From: Euptelea pleiosperma
Taxonomy: Eukaryota; Streptophyta; Magnoliopsida; Ranunculales; Eupteleaceae
Direction of reading: 5' to 3'
Assembly (NCBI GenBank): GCA_035048495.1
Contig: CM068540.1
Span: forward strand, 852,829 to 916,828
Length of the DNA stretch: 64,000 nt
Below, in pieces: positions 22,601 through 33,986 of this stretch (position 1 is its first letter; each line of letters begins with the position of its first letter). Under the pieces are notes generated by a model that was not told where the DNA came from, made no database searches, and saw only the letters and a list, made by a program, of their open reading frames with translations. A program made the position numbers and the translations under genes.

Positions 22601-25600
22601 CTATTAGGGCTGTTTTTGGCATCGAAGATAAATGGTCGAGTATTATGTAGAATAAAGGGAAAATAAAAATTTTAAAAACAACTTTTTATATGTTTAGCCC
22701 ATGTATGTGCCTTCATAATCGATGCTTAAGCCTTGACTGTACTTCACGCCTTGAGCCTTGAGGCTTTTAGCCTTGATAGGGGTAAGGTGTAAGCCTCTTA
22801 TAAACCAGTCGAGGCTTGGTCTGTGCCTCGCCTCGAGGCAGGATTTTTGAAACACTGTATGTGGCACAGATGCAAGGTGGGCTTCATGCACTAATTGATG
22901 GTCCTGACATCTTAGATCTCCTAGAGGACGAGAATCAGCCAAAGTGGATGTTTCTTAGTGTTTTAAAACCTGGATGGGACTGGCTGGTTAAGTGGCAAAC
23001 CCAAAACAATCCAGGTCAGCATTGACCTGGATGAGCTTCTAACCAGAACCTGGCTGTGTATTGGCATTGGAGATCTAGTGGGTCCATTGATTATTGGGAT
23101 TGGATCCCCTTCTTGACATGGTTGTGGCCGTACTAAGGGTTCTGAATCTGTGATTGGGGATATCGGTCGCTCTGGTCTCCGTACAGCTCTTATACATGCA
23201 GTGTTGGTCTATGTGTGACATTTAGGTTCCAACCTGAATGTGTCGTTCCATGCCGTACACATGGACATTAATTAGGATTATTTACTTCTGGTCCTCGGTC
23301 CTCCCATTTATTTGGTCCATCCAGAACTGCATTCTGGTGCTATTTTAAGCATCCAACTAGGAGCCTCCATTATGGAGGATCAATGGAGTTATTTATTGAT
23401 AATGCTTAACATGTGGCCATGCATCTTGACGGTCGAAATGTCAGGTCACCCTATGAATTGGCCCTTATCTGAAATTTCTGCTGGCCAGACTTTCCTTAAC
23501 TGTCCAATCAGTGCATGTTGACCCATTAGCATATCCTTTTACTGGCAATAAATGCTCTTGATTGGACAGCTATGGGCGTTCCAAGCGGTGCAAATTTTGG
23601 GCTGCTCCTATCCAAGAACGGCTTAACATTAAGAGGATCCAGTTTGATGCCCACAAGATTACTAGGTCTGCGTCCATGTCACTGCTCTATATCCTTTATT
23701 TGACCGTCCAAACTAAAGGCGCTTGATTGAATGGTTACGTCAAAGTTTGGGTCACGTTCAATCCAAGAAGTGCCTAGCATGCACACCATTGGATCGATAA
23801 TTACTTGCCATATGCCCAGCTTCTTACAGCACATATAGGTTGTGGAACATAAACTTTGTGTAAAAGCTACCTTTGTCATATCTGTATCTACATTTTATCT
23901 GTATTTGTGGTTTTTTATTAATGGAAGCAATGTAAAATCTCAGTTATCTGGCTCTTTTATGTGTGACACACTTGGTCATTAATTTGGACTGCCCAAATGA
24001 TAGGTAATCATTTTAATTAGTCATAGCCACCAATCACACTATTCAGTTTTAACTCTTAATTAAGAGAAGCAATTTAGATGGTCAACGAAGTGCTATGCAC
24101 ATGGATTTGGATGACATACAAATGGCACACACGGTCCCAATTTAGAGAGTTCTAGCACAACTGTTTAACAGTGTTGTCAAAGCTTCGCCTACCCGGGACC
24201 CTAGTGCTTAAAACATGTCCTAGACAGGTGCTCACTTAGGCATTCCTAGGAGCTAGGTATTTAAGCGCTTGCCTAGGCCTTGCGTATAAATTTGATGTCA
24301 TGTGTGCTTTATATATTAGGAATACATAACCTATAAGGTCAGTGTTACATATCATTTGCATATAAGAGAAACGGAAGTTTTATACGCGTATAAACATTAT
24401 AACCAAATCATTCTCTAAAGCCTAACAAGAGGAGAGAGTAAGCATTATGCTCATATTTTTAATGATTAATTGTCAGGATGTTGAGTAGTGGGACTTTAAG
24501 GGTTTGGGGTATGAGACTTTGAATATGTAAGTTTGAATGGTTGTGTTGGTTTTGAACTATTAGATGTGGCGCTAAGCTACTAAACTATTTCAGTTTTCGT
24601 GTTTATTTCACATATAGTTATTTAGTACTCAGCAATTAGTTTTCCTCTTCCATTTCTACTTTGGTACTATGTGGCTATGTGCCCTATATATATAGGGCAG
24701 GTATAGAATGACTAATGGGCGTGGGGCCCACATGCAGATGAGTTAATGGCTAATTTTTGGTGATGATATTTTTCTCAATATGGATATCAACCACACAAAA
24801 AATCAGCCCATTCCAACATTTGCCGCCTTACCGTTAAATTTAGGTCCATATTTGATAGGGTTAGAAGTTTTAAAAATTACTGATTTTTGGTGAGGATGAT
24901 CTCCATGGTAAGGAGATCATCCTCACCAAAAACCAGCTCTTAACTCATTGGCATGTGGGCCCCACGTCCATTAGTAATCTATTAGTAAGAATAGCATGAA
25001 TCATTCTATCCCAGCCCATGCATATTTCCTTTAATATTTTTAGCAATTTTATTTTATTTTTCTATTCTAATAAAATAAATAAATAAATTATCGCTTAAGC
25101 TTTGCCTAGGCATCGCCTTGCCTGAGGGACCATTTTTGCCCAGGCGTCACCCCTTTTGACTACTCTGCTGTTTAAGCCACACCATGGGTTGCCAAAGGCC
25201 AGAGTTCATGCTAACCAGTGAAGAAAATATATCATGGTCTTAAATCATTGTGGACTAGTGGAGAGAGTACTCTTCTTTAACTTGAGTACCTTCTCAATAT
25301 ATTGCTGTTCTATTAATCTCTTTGACTTTGTGCGTGTGTGGCAGAAGTGCATTGATTGTATTGTTATCATCATTTAAATGGGGTAAAGTTTTTTGCTGTG
25401 GCTAATCCATTTGGCATCCTAATAATTGAATGGTCTGGATTGGTTGCTAGATGCTGACATGTGTGTGTGCACTGTGGATATCTTGTGTTTGTGTCTGCGA
25501 GTGTATTCAGTGAGAACTGTACATCAACAGTTCAGCAATACTCCAACATGTTGTTTGATCATGATTTATGCTGGAGATGTATAGGGGGCTATAAAACTTC

Positions 25601-28600
25601 CAGTTGTGTTCTTTACTTGATGTTCTTATGAATTCTTTGACCATTAATTTAACCAAAAACTTTGGTTTCCATTTTGACTTTCAGCTCCAAGATACTGAGA
25701 CAACTTCAGGAGAAACAGAAGTGAAATTTCAGGTGTCTAGAGATACGTTGGGTGCCATGCTGAGATCAATGGCCTATATTCGCGAGCAGCTCTCAAACAC
25801 TGTAAGCATTCTCTCCTCCATACTATTTCGATTGTCAATTGTCACATTGGATAGATTATCAAGACCTTCATTTTGACAGAAATTACCAAAATCCCTTCTG
25901 ATTTGTTGAAGCGTTTGGTGGCTCCTTTCCCCTTCCCACTAAAGGGGAAGTGTTCTACTGTTATCTTGGTTGGTTGACCAGAAACATGCTTCAATGTTCA
26001 TGTTTTGACTATTGACTTTTGAGCCAATTGTTAGTAATGAAGACACTGGACTAACTTATCAAAAAAGAAAATGAAGGCACTGGTCAGCTACTGCAGCCTA
26101 GTACCAATACCATTTAATGACCCAAAATCAACTTGGTCTTGAAAGTGCCTCACTGTTATATTACATCTTGTAAGTTGTCATTGTAGGAATTGGTGATGCC
26201 CTGAGATTTATTTCTGTCATTGCACTCCTCTTAAGGTTCAAACATCGGAAGAGGTTGGTAGTTTGGGAGTGTATTAGGTTTCCATCCTATAATCTGTAAT
26301 TGACGATGTTAAACATGTGGCCTAGGGAGCAAAACACCACTCATGGGATGCCACCTAATGTATGGTCGGATTATTGAAACCATGTTTACGAATTGTATAG
26401 GCGAGCCCAGGCCTTGCTGGTTGGCTGGGTGAGTGCTAGAGACCAAGCCATTACCCAACCCTGACCTTTTGGGGATCTAAAAAATAAAATGATATTGGTC
26501 ATTTGCTCATTTATCAAATAATTCATGTTATTTAATTTTTTATTAATATTTTTTTTTCAAAAGAAGGATTAAAGGTCAGTAAAATTTTGTTATACTTATT
26601 ATAAATAATAAAAGTTTAAACTTAATTAAAATACTAGCTTAACTTCTCTGTCAATCATGCCTACTTGAAACAAATCTTGCTCGTAGTGCTCCTGTGCGAC
26701 ACCTTGGTGAAGATGTCATCAAGTTGATTTTGAGATGATAGATACAACATTGAAATCTTATTATTCGATACCTCCTTGAATGAAGTGGCATTCAACTTCT
26801 ACATGATTTATTGGTTTGTGGAACACATGATTACTAGCCATGTGAACAACGACTCGACTATTAAAATAGAGTAGAACGTACTCTTTAGATGACACTTGGA
26901 ACTTGCACAACAGACTATTGAACCACATGCACTCACAAGTGGTGTGAGCCATAACACGATACTCCGCTTTAGCACTGGATCTGGCAACAATCCTCTATTT
27001 CTTACTTTTCCAAGTTATTAGATTTTCACCTACAAACGTACAATACGTTGTAGACCTCTTAGGAGATCCAAGCCAATTCGCATCTTCATACACCTCAGCA
27101 TTCAAGTGACCTTTCTTGTATAGAATACCACGCCTAGGAGTTCCCTTTGGATACTTGAGAATGTTGACTATGGCTACCGTATGCAGAACTATAGGGTAAT
27201 GCGTGAACTGATTGACAACACTGATGGCATAGATGTCAGAACGTGTGATTGGCAATTAAATAAGCTTCCCAACCAATATTGGTACGCTCCATGATTACCT
27301 AAGGACTCTCCCTGATCAATAGTCAACTTATGATTCATATCCATGGGAGTGTCAACCGGCTTTGTTCCCAATAGTCTTGTCTTTGTCAGAAGATTCGTAA
27401 CATACTTCTTTTGAGAAAAGTTGATAGCAATTTTTGATCTCACGACCTTAATTCCAAAGACACATCGAAGCTAAACCAAATCCTTAGTGTGGAAATACTT
27501 TCAAATACGACTTTTTAAAACCTCAATGCCATTTATATCACTACTCGTGACAACAATGTCGTCCACATAAACCATGAGAATAACAATACCACTCACTCCT
27601 TGTCTGAAGTAATATGGAGTGGTTTGCATGACTCATCATCCCATGATCAACTGCAACTTGGCTATGTTCGAGTCCATGAATGGATATCTTCAACTTGCAT
27701 ACCGTAGTCGACTCCCCTGAGTAGCAAAACCAAGAAGTTGCTCCATATACACCTCAGACAGGTCACCTTGCAAAAAAGCATTTTTCACATCTAATGGAAA
27801 CAACTTTCAGGATATAGTAGGTGCCAAGGATATGATCACACGAATAAAATTCAACTCAGCCATAGGGAGTAAAGGGGAGTAAGTCTTGGAATAGTCTATG
27901 GCATAACTCATAAGTTTGAGTATATTCCTTGGCTACCAACCGAGCTTTTATGCATTCAACTGAACCACTGGGGTTTTGCTTCACAATGTGAAACATGAAG
28001 ATGAAGAGAGGACAAGGAAAAAGTAAAATACTAGAAACCAGGAGACAAATGATCAAGGGGCAAGAAATTTGAAATAGGATGCTGAGTACATATGCGTTTA
28101 CCTTTTTGAAGAGCTTTGGGAAGGTCACTATTAGTCTCCTTGGTAACAATTGAATCTTGAGGTAGTAGGGATGATAAAGATCTTGAGATGTGATGGAGGA
28201 TCTCGAGGAGGTGGATCAATATGTCCAGGTTGTCTTCTCCGAGTATATACTTGCAATGGTTTAGGGGAACAATTGAGGAACAACAATAGAGGGAGTGCAC
28301 ACATAATCTAAAGCAAGATCCTCTGACTTCTTTCAACATAGTAAAATGTAGTAGCCTTGAAGAAGACAACATAGGCACACATCCTTTCTTCAATGCATGA
28401 CTATAATAGTGATTCCCTTTTTGTGTCCTAGAATAACTCAAAAATGTATTTTATGGCTCGGGCATCAAGTTTATCACTCCCTCTTCCAAGTTTGTGAACA
28501 AAGCATACACCCAAATATCATTGAAGGTAAGGAAAAATTATAATCTTTAAAAAATAAGGTGTAGGGGATACTTCCCATTCAAAATGAAGGATGCCATTCT

Positions 28601-31600
28601 ATTCATGAGTTAATATGCACTAAGAACGATATCATCCCAAAAATGTTTAGGCACATTCATTTGGATCAACAAAGCCCTAACTATTTCAAGGACATGCTTA
28701 TTTGTTCTTTTAGCTAATCTCTGTTGAGTGTGATTACAAGATGTTTGATGTGCATTGCCAAGATTATCGAGAAAGTTTTCAAACAAAGCAAAATTATACT
28801 CAACATCATTATCAGAATGAAAACACAAATACGTGTATTAAATTGAGCGACTATTTCAGCATGAAAAAGTTTAAAAACAAAATATTTCAGAACGATCTTT
28901 TATTAAATAAATTCAAGTCATACGTGAGAAGTCATCTACAAAAGTGATGAAATACTAAAAACCAAAAAGCTAGTACCTTGGCAGGGCCCCATACATAAAA
29001 TGAAGTAACTCAAAGACTTAACCGATGATTGTTGCTACGAGGTTTAAAAGTAACATGATGGTGTTTACTTAATTTGCATACCTTATACTTTATAGAGGAA
29101 ACAAATGACGAAGACTGAACTAAACTATGCAAATTATTCAATGATGGATGACTTAATCGACGGTTAGGGCCGCAACTCGGGCGGGTTGGGAGCCCAACCC
29201 GACCTTCAAACCATTCAGCCCGAGCCCAACCCGAGGTCGGGCCCGACTTGCTCAACTTGAGCCCAACCCAATCGGGTTGGTCGAGTTTTTCGGGTTGAGG
29301 GCATTTTCCTCTTCAATGCTTGGATCGATTTCTTCACCACTCCATAAACATAGTGGCGCATCACCACCGCATCTCTTTGATCAAAGTTCGAAGCATTGCA
29401 GATCTATAAGCATCACAGCCGCATCTCCAATGTTTTGGAAGATTGATGTTAGTCAGAACTTTAATCAGAGTTCTCGATTCTAGAATCCTCTTTTAAAGCT
29501 AATAGAAGTAAAAGTCATCAGGTTGCCGGAGAAATCGGAGTTGCGACTGTTGTTGTGCGGCGATGATGGAAGCTAGACACCTTCAAAAGTTGTTGGTATG
29601 AGCGACCTAGTTCATGATATGAGAACTTGTCATGAATTTCAGAATCAAATATGAAAGGCGAGAGCTTTAGCTACTTTGTGATGTGTTCGTTGTTGTTGAT
29701 GTCCTTGTGAGACGGTGGATAGAGAGAGAGAGATGGAGGAGAGTAGGAGACAGGTGAGAGAGAAGGGTGTGGGCACAACCCTAACCATAAGAGAAGGTAT
29801 AGAGTGAAGGGGGAGAGAAGAGATTCAAGAAATCCGGATTTAGGCTTTTAGGGTTTTCTAAAATAAGTCTATATAGTCGGGCTCAAGTTGCATGAGGCCT
29901 CAGCCCAAGCCCAACCCGATTTTGATCGGGCTTGACATAACTAGGCCCGAGCCCGAGCCCAAGTACTGAAAGGACTAACCCAACTCGAGCCCAACATCGG
30001 GTTGAGCCCATCGGGCTCGGGTTGATCTCGCCCAAGTTGCAGCCCTAGCGACAGTGCCAGTGGAAGAAGGGCATTCATTGTAGATCCACTAGGCCACGGT
30101 TCTAGGTAGTAGAGACCTCGCTCGTGTCCTCCATCAATCTTTCACTTCGTATCTAGATCCTGAAAAAACAACGAGAAGGAAAGAAGGTGACAGAACAATT
30201 CAAAGATTTTGTAATTTTGCTCAATAGACGTAAGATTGAAACGAAAATTGGGAACATACAAAATGTAAGATAATGACAAGGGTGAATCAAGTTCGACAAT
30301 ACCAAGTTTATCGACATTGGATTTGGTACCGCTAGCTAGGGTAACAAACAAATTGCATGAAAAATTATCGAGAGTAGAAATATAGTAGACTTCATAACAT
30401 ATGGTCAAAAACTCTTAAGAGTCAATAACCCAAGGAGACTTGCACAAAGTAGTTAAACAAGTGTTATTTGAATGGGCAATAGTCGTAGTGGAGGAAGATG
30501 AAAAACTCATTGACTGGAGATTTTTTAGTAGCTTGGAACGTTCTTGTAGTCAAGCCATCTGCTCACTGGAATTCTTCTGAGGTGGTGCTACTGAACTAGC
30601 TGCTCCATTGTCACCGTTGTCCTCAGACGAAACGACTTGATTAGCCTAGACAATGAGTACACTTCCAAGTTCCATGACTCCCCCTGAATCTCGACCTCAA
30701 CGGACAGACCAACCCCCTCTGCCAGTCCTACCACCACCTCTGCCCCCATCTACCCAATAGAAGGAACAACATTCTGGCCATATAAAGAGCCACCAATTGA
30801 CACTCTTTTTGACATGAATAAACCTCATTGAACGAAGAAATCTCATGACTTAGAATCTGGTTACGACAAGGCTCGTATTTAGATTTCAATCTGAAGAGGA
30901 ATTTGGCCATTCTAAATTCTCATGCATCTGTGTTTTTACGTTTGTAGTAAGTGGTTGGTACACATTTAGTTCTTCCAACATACCTTGTAATACAGAATAA
31001 AACTCTCTTAGGGATTTATTTCCTTGCTCTCTCACAACAATTGATATGTACGAGAGATATTCTTCTCGGACGAGTACATGTTTCTGACAGCTTCTCAAAT
31101 CTCCTTGGTAGGTCATTATCTATGCATTTTCTTGCACCAATTTACCAAAATTGTTCGAATCCTTTGTTGGTTTTTGAGCAGTCAAGCACTTGAGTTCTCC
31201 TTTGGCTGTTAAGGAAGATTTGTACTGATTTTGATCATTGCAATTAATTTCCTTCATTTAATTTTACATAGGTTATTTGAGGCCCCCCCCAAAAAATAGA
31301 AGTATTTGACACTGTTTTACCCAAAAAATAAAAATCAATTATGAATGATTCCGACAACTATGAGTAGCTTCCAACACCCAAACACACGATCATGGGGTCA
31401 ACCGATCTACTCTTGTGACGTGGATCACAAACTATGAACACAACACTCAACGGAGTACTAAAATTGCATCCAGAGTAACCTGCAATTTGCCTTGCGCTCG
31501 GTACTGTTCATCGGTTTTGTTCATCAGGTACTATTCATTGGTCTTGTTCATCGGGTACTGTTCAAATGAAGGATGAATCCTAGACAAACCCTAGAAAATT

Positions 31601-32487
31601 GCGGACATGAATCCTGCTCTGATCCCATGTAGATTTATCTAGGCTTTTCGTATATCAACAGTAAAGGAAGAAAATAAGGAAAAGAGAAGTAAAGCAGAGA
31701 AGAGAAAAGTAAGAAGAAGAGGAGAGATAACGCAGGGCATGAGAAATGATTTCCCATAAATTGCTTATATTCACTTTGATGATTTCATAGTCCGTTGGGG
31801 TTTGATTTGTAGAAGAGATATAACCTAGTTCTTTCCTCTTTTTGGTTTTGCTTTCTGCTGTTCTGTTGTTCTTCGCCGTTAAGTAGGTCTCCTCGACCTC
31901 TTAGGCTTTCCTGTAATTCCTTTGTCTTCTATAAAGTCTACACTTATCAAAAAAAAAATCATGTTTGAAATACTAATGCCACAATAATTTTTTTGTTTTA
32001 GGAAATGTCGCAAATGATGTTGGTTCTTGTATTTCCTCCTAGAAGTAAAATACAATAACTCAGTTGATTTACTGAGTTGAGCAAAAACTCCGGAAAGATT
32101 GGAGGCCTATAAAATGGCTCAACTCTGCTGACACAAGTCAATTTACCAAGTTTTCCCACTAAGCTGCCATATTTCTTCCTAGCATTGTTTTGTCCGTCAC
32201 TGATTAAATTCTAGTGTGCTATAATTTGACTCCCTTTATCAGTTCCATTTGTTTCTGAAATCTAGTCATCATTTAGAGTGAAAACCCGGTTTTTCTTATT
32301 GCTAATTCTGTAATCAAGGAAAACAAGAATTTCCAGGTCACCCTGGTCATTTTAATCAGTGTTAAGAGACTTTGATAGCAATTATTTATTTATTTATTAA
32401 TAAATATTAATCTTTGACTTCATTGCCAAATTTCTCTGGCAGGCTGAGCCCCAATCAGATCCATCTTCAAAGAGGCTACGACAGTAG
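16614..32487 (+). CDS. FRS3: FAR1/FHY3-family transcription factor, FRS3-like
   Basis: Exons: 16614-18875, 19046-19135, 19532-19681, 25685-25801 and 32443-32487, all joined in phase 0 at GT/AG sites; the product is 887 residues. The first ATG is at 16614, with a second in-frame ATG at 16620 that could also start it. Domains: a FAR1 DNA-binding zinc finger at about residues 68-140 (C, C, then HNH), a domesticated MULE transposase core at about 230-470 with FDTMY and TTDQD acidic motifs, and a SWIM zinc finger at about 571-588 (CSC...CRH). Family knowledge: these nuclear proteins regulate transcription, and FHY3/FAR1 act in phytochrome A signalling; the role of FRS3 is less clear. The C-terminal tail consists of repeated SMAYI.EQLS and VAVINLKLQD blocks encoded by exons 2-4. 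Introns 3 and 4 (6.0 and 6.6 kb) are filled with transposons. The FRS3 assignment rather than another FRS member comes from memory of the tail and overall similarity. Confidence 0.9.
19925..19978 (+). repeat. LINE 3'-tail fragment
   Basis: It reads TTGTTGTTCTTAACC ... AATAAATTCTACACTTATAA plus an A run. This resembles the LINE 3' end seen at 31795-31957 (...TCTACACTTATC plus A run). The 5' part is truncated. It lies in FRS3 intron 3. Confidence 0.5.
20150..20540. repeat. Degenerate inverted-repeat element in FRS3 intron 3
   Basis: The end motifs TGGTTCAAAATCTCGG and GATACTTAAAACCATG, and repeated CGAGTC/GAGTCAACTTG blocks, suggest an hAT-like MITE. No clear target duplication was found. Confidence 0.35.
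21466..21515 (+). mobile_element. Ultra-short LINE-tail insertion with 18-bp target duplication
   Basis: GAAATAAGGATCTCTCTC occurs at 21466-21483 and again at 21498-21515. Between the copies are only 14 bases, acttatcaaaaaaa, which match the 3' end of the LINE tail at 31795-31957. This is the structure left by target-primed reverse transcription that stopped almost at once. Confidence 0.65.
22077..22548 (+). mobile_element. Complete TRIM (miniature LTR retrotransposon), 472 bp
   Basis: There are two direct repeats of about 210 bp (22077-22290 and 22344-22548). Each begins TAATG and ends TGCATCA; in the second copy TAATGCA mirrors TGCATCA except for one base. Immediately after the first repeat is CGGTATCAGAGC (22294-22305), which matches the initiator-methionine tRNA primer-binding site used by most plant copia elements. 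A short G-rich stretch near 22335 precedes the second repeat. A 5-bp target duplication GTTTG flanks the whole (22072-22076 and 22549-22553). The internal region is only about 53 bp and has no coding capacity. It lies in FRS3 intron 3. Confidence 0.85.
22600..22860. repeat. hAT-type terminal fragment
   Basis: The right end reads GGATTTTTGAAACACTG, the inverse of a CAGTGTTTCAAA-type hAT terminus, preceded by GC-rich GCCTTGAGG/GCCTCGAGG repeats. The left end was not found. Confidence 0.4.
24169..25167. mobile_element. Non-autonomous hAT element, 999 bp
   Basis: It starts CAGTGTTGTCAAAGC and ends TTTTGACTACTCTG (reverse complement CAGAGTAGTCAAAA). A perfect 8-bp target duplication CTGTTTAA flanks it (24161-24168 and 25168-25175). 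Subterminal sequence is rich in GCCTAGG motifs in both orientations. There is no transposase. It contains a nested foldback MITE at 24693-25017 and lies in FRS3 intron 3. Confidence 0.8.
24693..25017. repeat. Foldback MITE, family 3, nested in the hAT element
   Basis: The outer arms GGGCAGGTATAGAATGA and TCATTCTATCCCAGCCC are inverted, as are the inner arms ACTAATGGGCGTGGGGCCCA and TGGGCCCCACGTCCATTAGT. A central hairpin around 24893-24932 (GAGGATGATCTCC / GGAGATCATCCTC) gives a cruciform-like structure. Confidence 0.7.
26036..26083 (+). mobile_element. Ultra-short LINE-tail insertion with 14-bp target duplication
   Basis: AATGAAGACACTGG (26036-26049) and AATGAAGGCACTGG (26070-26083) flank 20 bases, actaacttatcaaaaaagaa. 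The insert again carries the CTTATC plus A-run LINE tail. One base differs between the duplicates. It lies in FRS3 intron 4. Confidence 0.6.
26640..31628 (-). pseudogene. Decayed Ty1/copia element in FRS3 intron 4
   Basis: On the minus strand, pieces of a copia polyprotein occur in normal order. Gag is at about 31116-30700 ([19 protein letters not shown]). The protease-region flank is at about 30410-30140 ([17 protein letters not shown]). Integrase is at about 28830-28610 ([19 protein letters not shown]). RT is at about 28150-27470 ([12 protein letters not shown]), and RNase H with the pol end is at about 27443-26700 ([27 protein letters not shown]). GGGATCAGAGC on the minus strand (31614-31626) is a primer-binding site, so the 5' LTR should begin just above it. 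Frameshifts and stops are frequent, the 3' LTR was not found, and a hAT element is inserted at 29165-30047. Confidence 0.85.
29165..30047. mobile_element. Non-autonomous hAT-like element nested in the copia element
   Basis: The ends TAGGGCCGCAACTCGGGCG and CGCCCAAGTTGCAGCCCTA are inverted copies. Flanks TCGACGGT (29157-29164) and GCGACAGT (30048-30055) match at 6 of 8 positions, an aged 8-bp target duplication. Both subterminal zones are packed with CCCAACCCGA/GGGCTCGGGTTG motifs. It separates the copia integrase part from the protease part. Confidence 0.7.
31795..31957 (+). repeat. LINE 3' end, 5'-truncated
   Basis: A T-rich stretch with GTTTTGCTTTCTGCTGTTCT and CTTTGTCTTCTATAAAGTCT ends in ACACTTATC plus A(9). 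This is the usual form of a plant L1-type 3' UTR and tail. It lies in or next to the copia 5' LTR within FRS3 intron 4. Confidence 0.55.
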
Positions 32488-33978
32488 AGGCGCATCAAAC
32501 TGTCTTTTTGTTTATAATCTGGTGTGCCATGTCCTGATCGACACCATCCAGCCAAGGGCAAGTGTGTTTAGGTAATAGTCGTCCCGTCGGCACTTTTAGT
32601 GGGAGATCTAGCTATTACACCCTCTATGTGGGCCGTTTTAATGACCTACCATTTGTAATCATGTGGTCTTATTTGTACATGTAACTTGTCAGAACCCAGA
32701 AACTTTCTAAGGCATCAAAAACTCCTATACCGGATTGGAGAAATGGTGGACCCTCTCTGATCTGGACTGTGTGATGCCTCAGGATCCTTCTTGGTGCACT
32801 CTTCACTTCTAATTTAGTTTTAGGGTCAGCGGTGTTTCTCTTTTATGTGATTGGTTACATGGTTGCATGCTTAGTCGTTGGGAAGGCCCTCTAGTTGCTT
32901 ATCTCAGATTAAACTTTGATCAGATGAGTTGTGGAAACCCATCTGGCCAGTGGTAACGCACGTGGCAATGTGGTTATGATGGTCTTTTGGTGAAGATGCA
33001 GCAGCGGGAGGGCCTCCAAATTGGTTTCTCCCACCATCGGGACAGTTTAGGGTCTTGGTATTAAACCATGGCCTAAAAACATCAAAGCTGTACCCATAGC
33101 CTTTGATGCTTTGGTGGATCTTCTCTATATCGTTTCAGTTTTTATTTTATTTTTCAAGTATATCGCTTTTCAGCTACATAGCAGGCATATATGCAATGGG
33201 GGTGGAATTACACAATTTGATGTGTAAGCAGAAGAGATGTGCTTGGTCAAAAGTCGACAGATCCGACGATTGTAAGCACTCAATTTATAAATTATTTTTG
33301 GACAATGCTCGATCGTCCAAATAGGAATGTGATTGAGCGTTCAGATTTCATTTCAAGTGAATTGATTTTGACCCAGTTGGGAATGTGGGATCTGTTGAAT
33401 GGTGTAGTCGGTCATCCCTGCGGACCTGCCATAAGGCTGTTTTCTAGTTGATTCCTTCAGTTTTAAAGTTTTAAGCAGATTTCAAGCCGTCACTGATGGG
33501 GAGTAGAGGAAATATTTTCTAGAAAAGGATTTGAATGTGAAAATGAGTTGATCAAGAAAGCTTGGGAAATTTATGGGCGAGGGCAACCGTGCAGGGGCCA
33601 AGCCTTACTAACCCAAAATCTGTTTTCAGACCTTGTTGCATACCATGCAGTCACTACGGATTGAAATAAAACATCCAATTAACCTGGATCAAATCAAGGT
33701 TGATCTCAAACCGATCCAAAAACTTATTGGATCATGATCCAGTGCGATCGAATAGCATCATTAGTGTGACCCAATCCTTTGACAGCTGTAAATAAGCGTT
33801 GAATGTGTTGCTTGCAATTTTTCTTAACATGTGGGATGCTCGCACTGGGAATCTAGATCATACATAGATGATTATTTGTAGATGAGCATTTGATTGGTCA
33901 CCAGGATGGCACCCTTGTCCAGGCGTACTGGACCCCACATCTCTACACGGGTAGGGCTGTCAATGAAAACATGGGAGC
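32488..33978 (+). other. FRS3 3' UTR and downstream intergenic DNA
   Basis: The first few hundred bases after the stop codon are the probable 3' UTR; there are candidate polyadenylation-type AT-rich signals but no single clear site. No further gene is recognised. Repeated GGATC/GATCC motifs occur at 33690-33760. Confidence 0.45.
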
Positions 33979-33986
33979 CTGATGCA

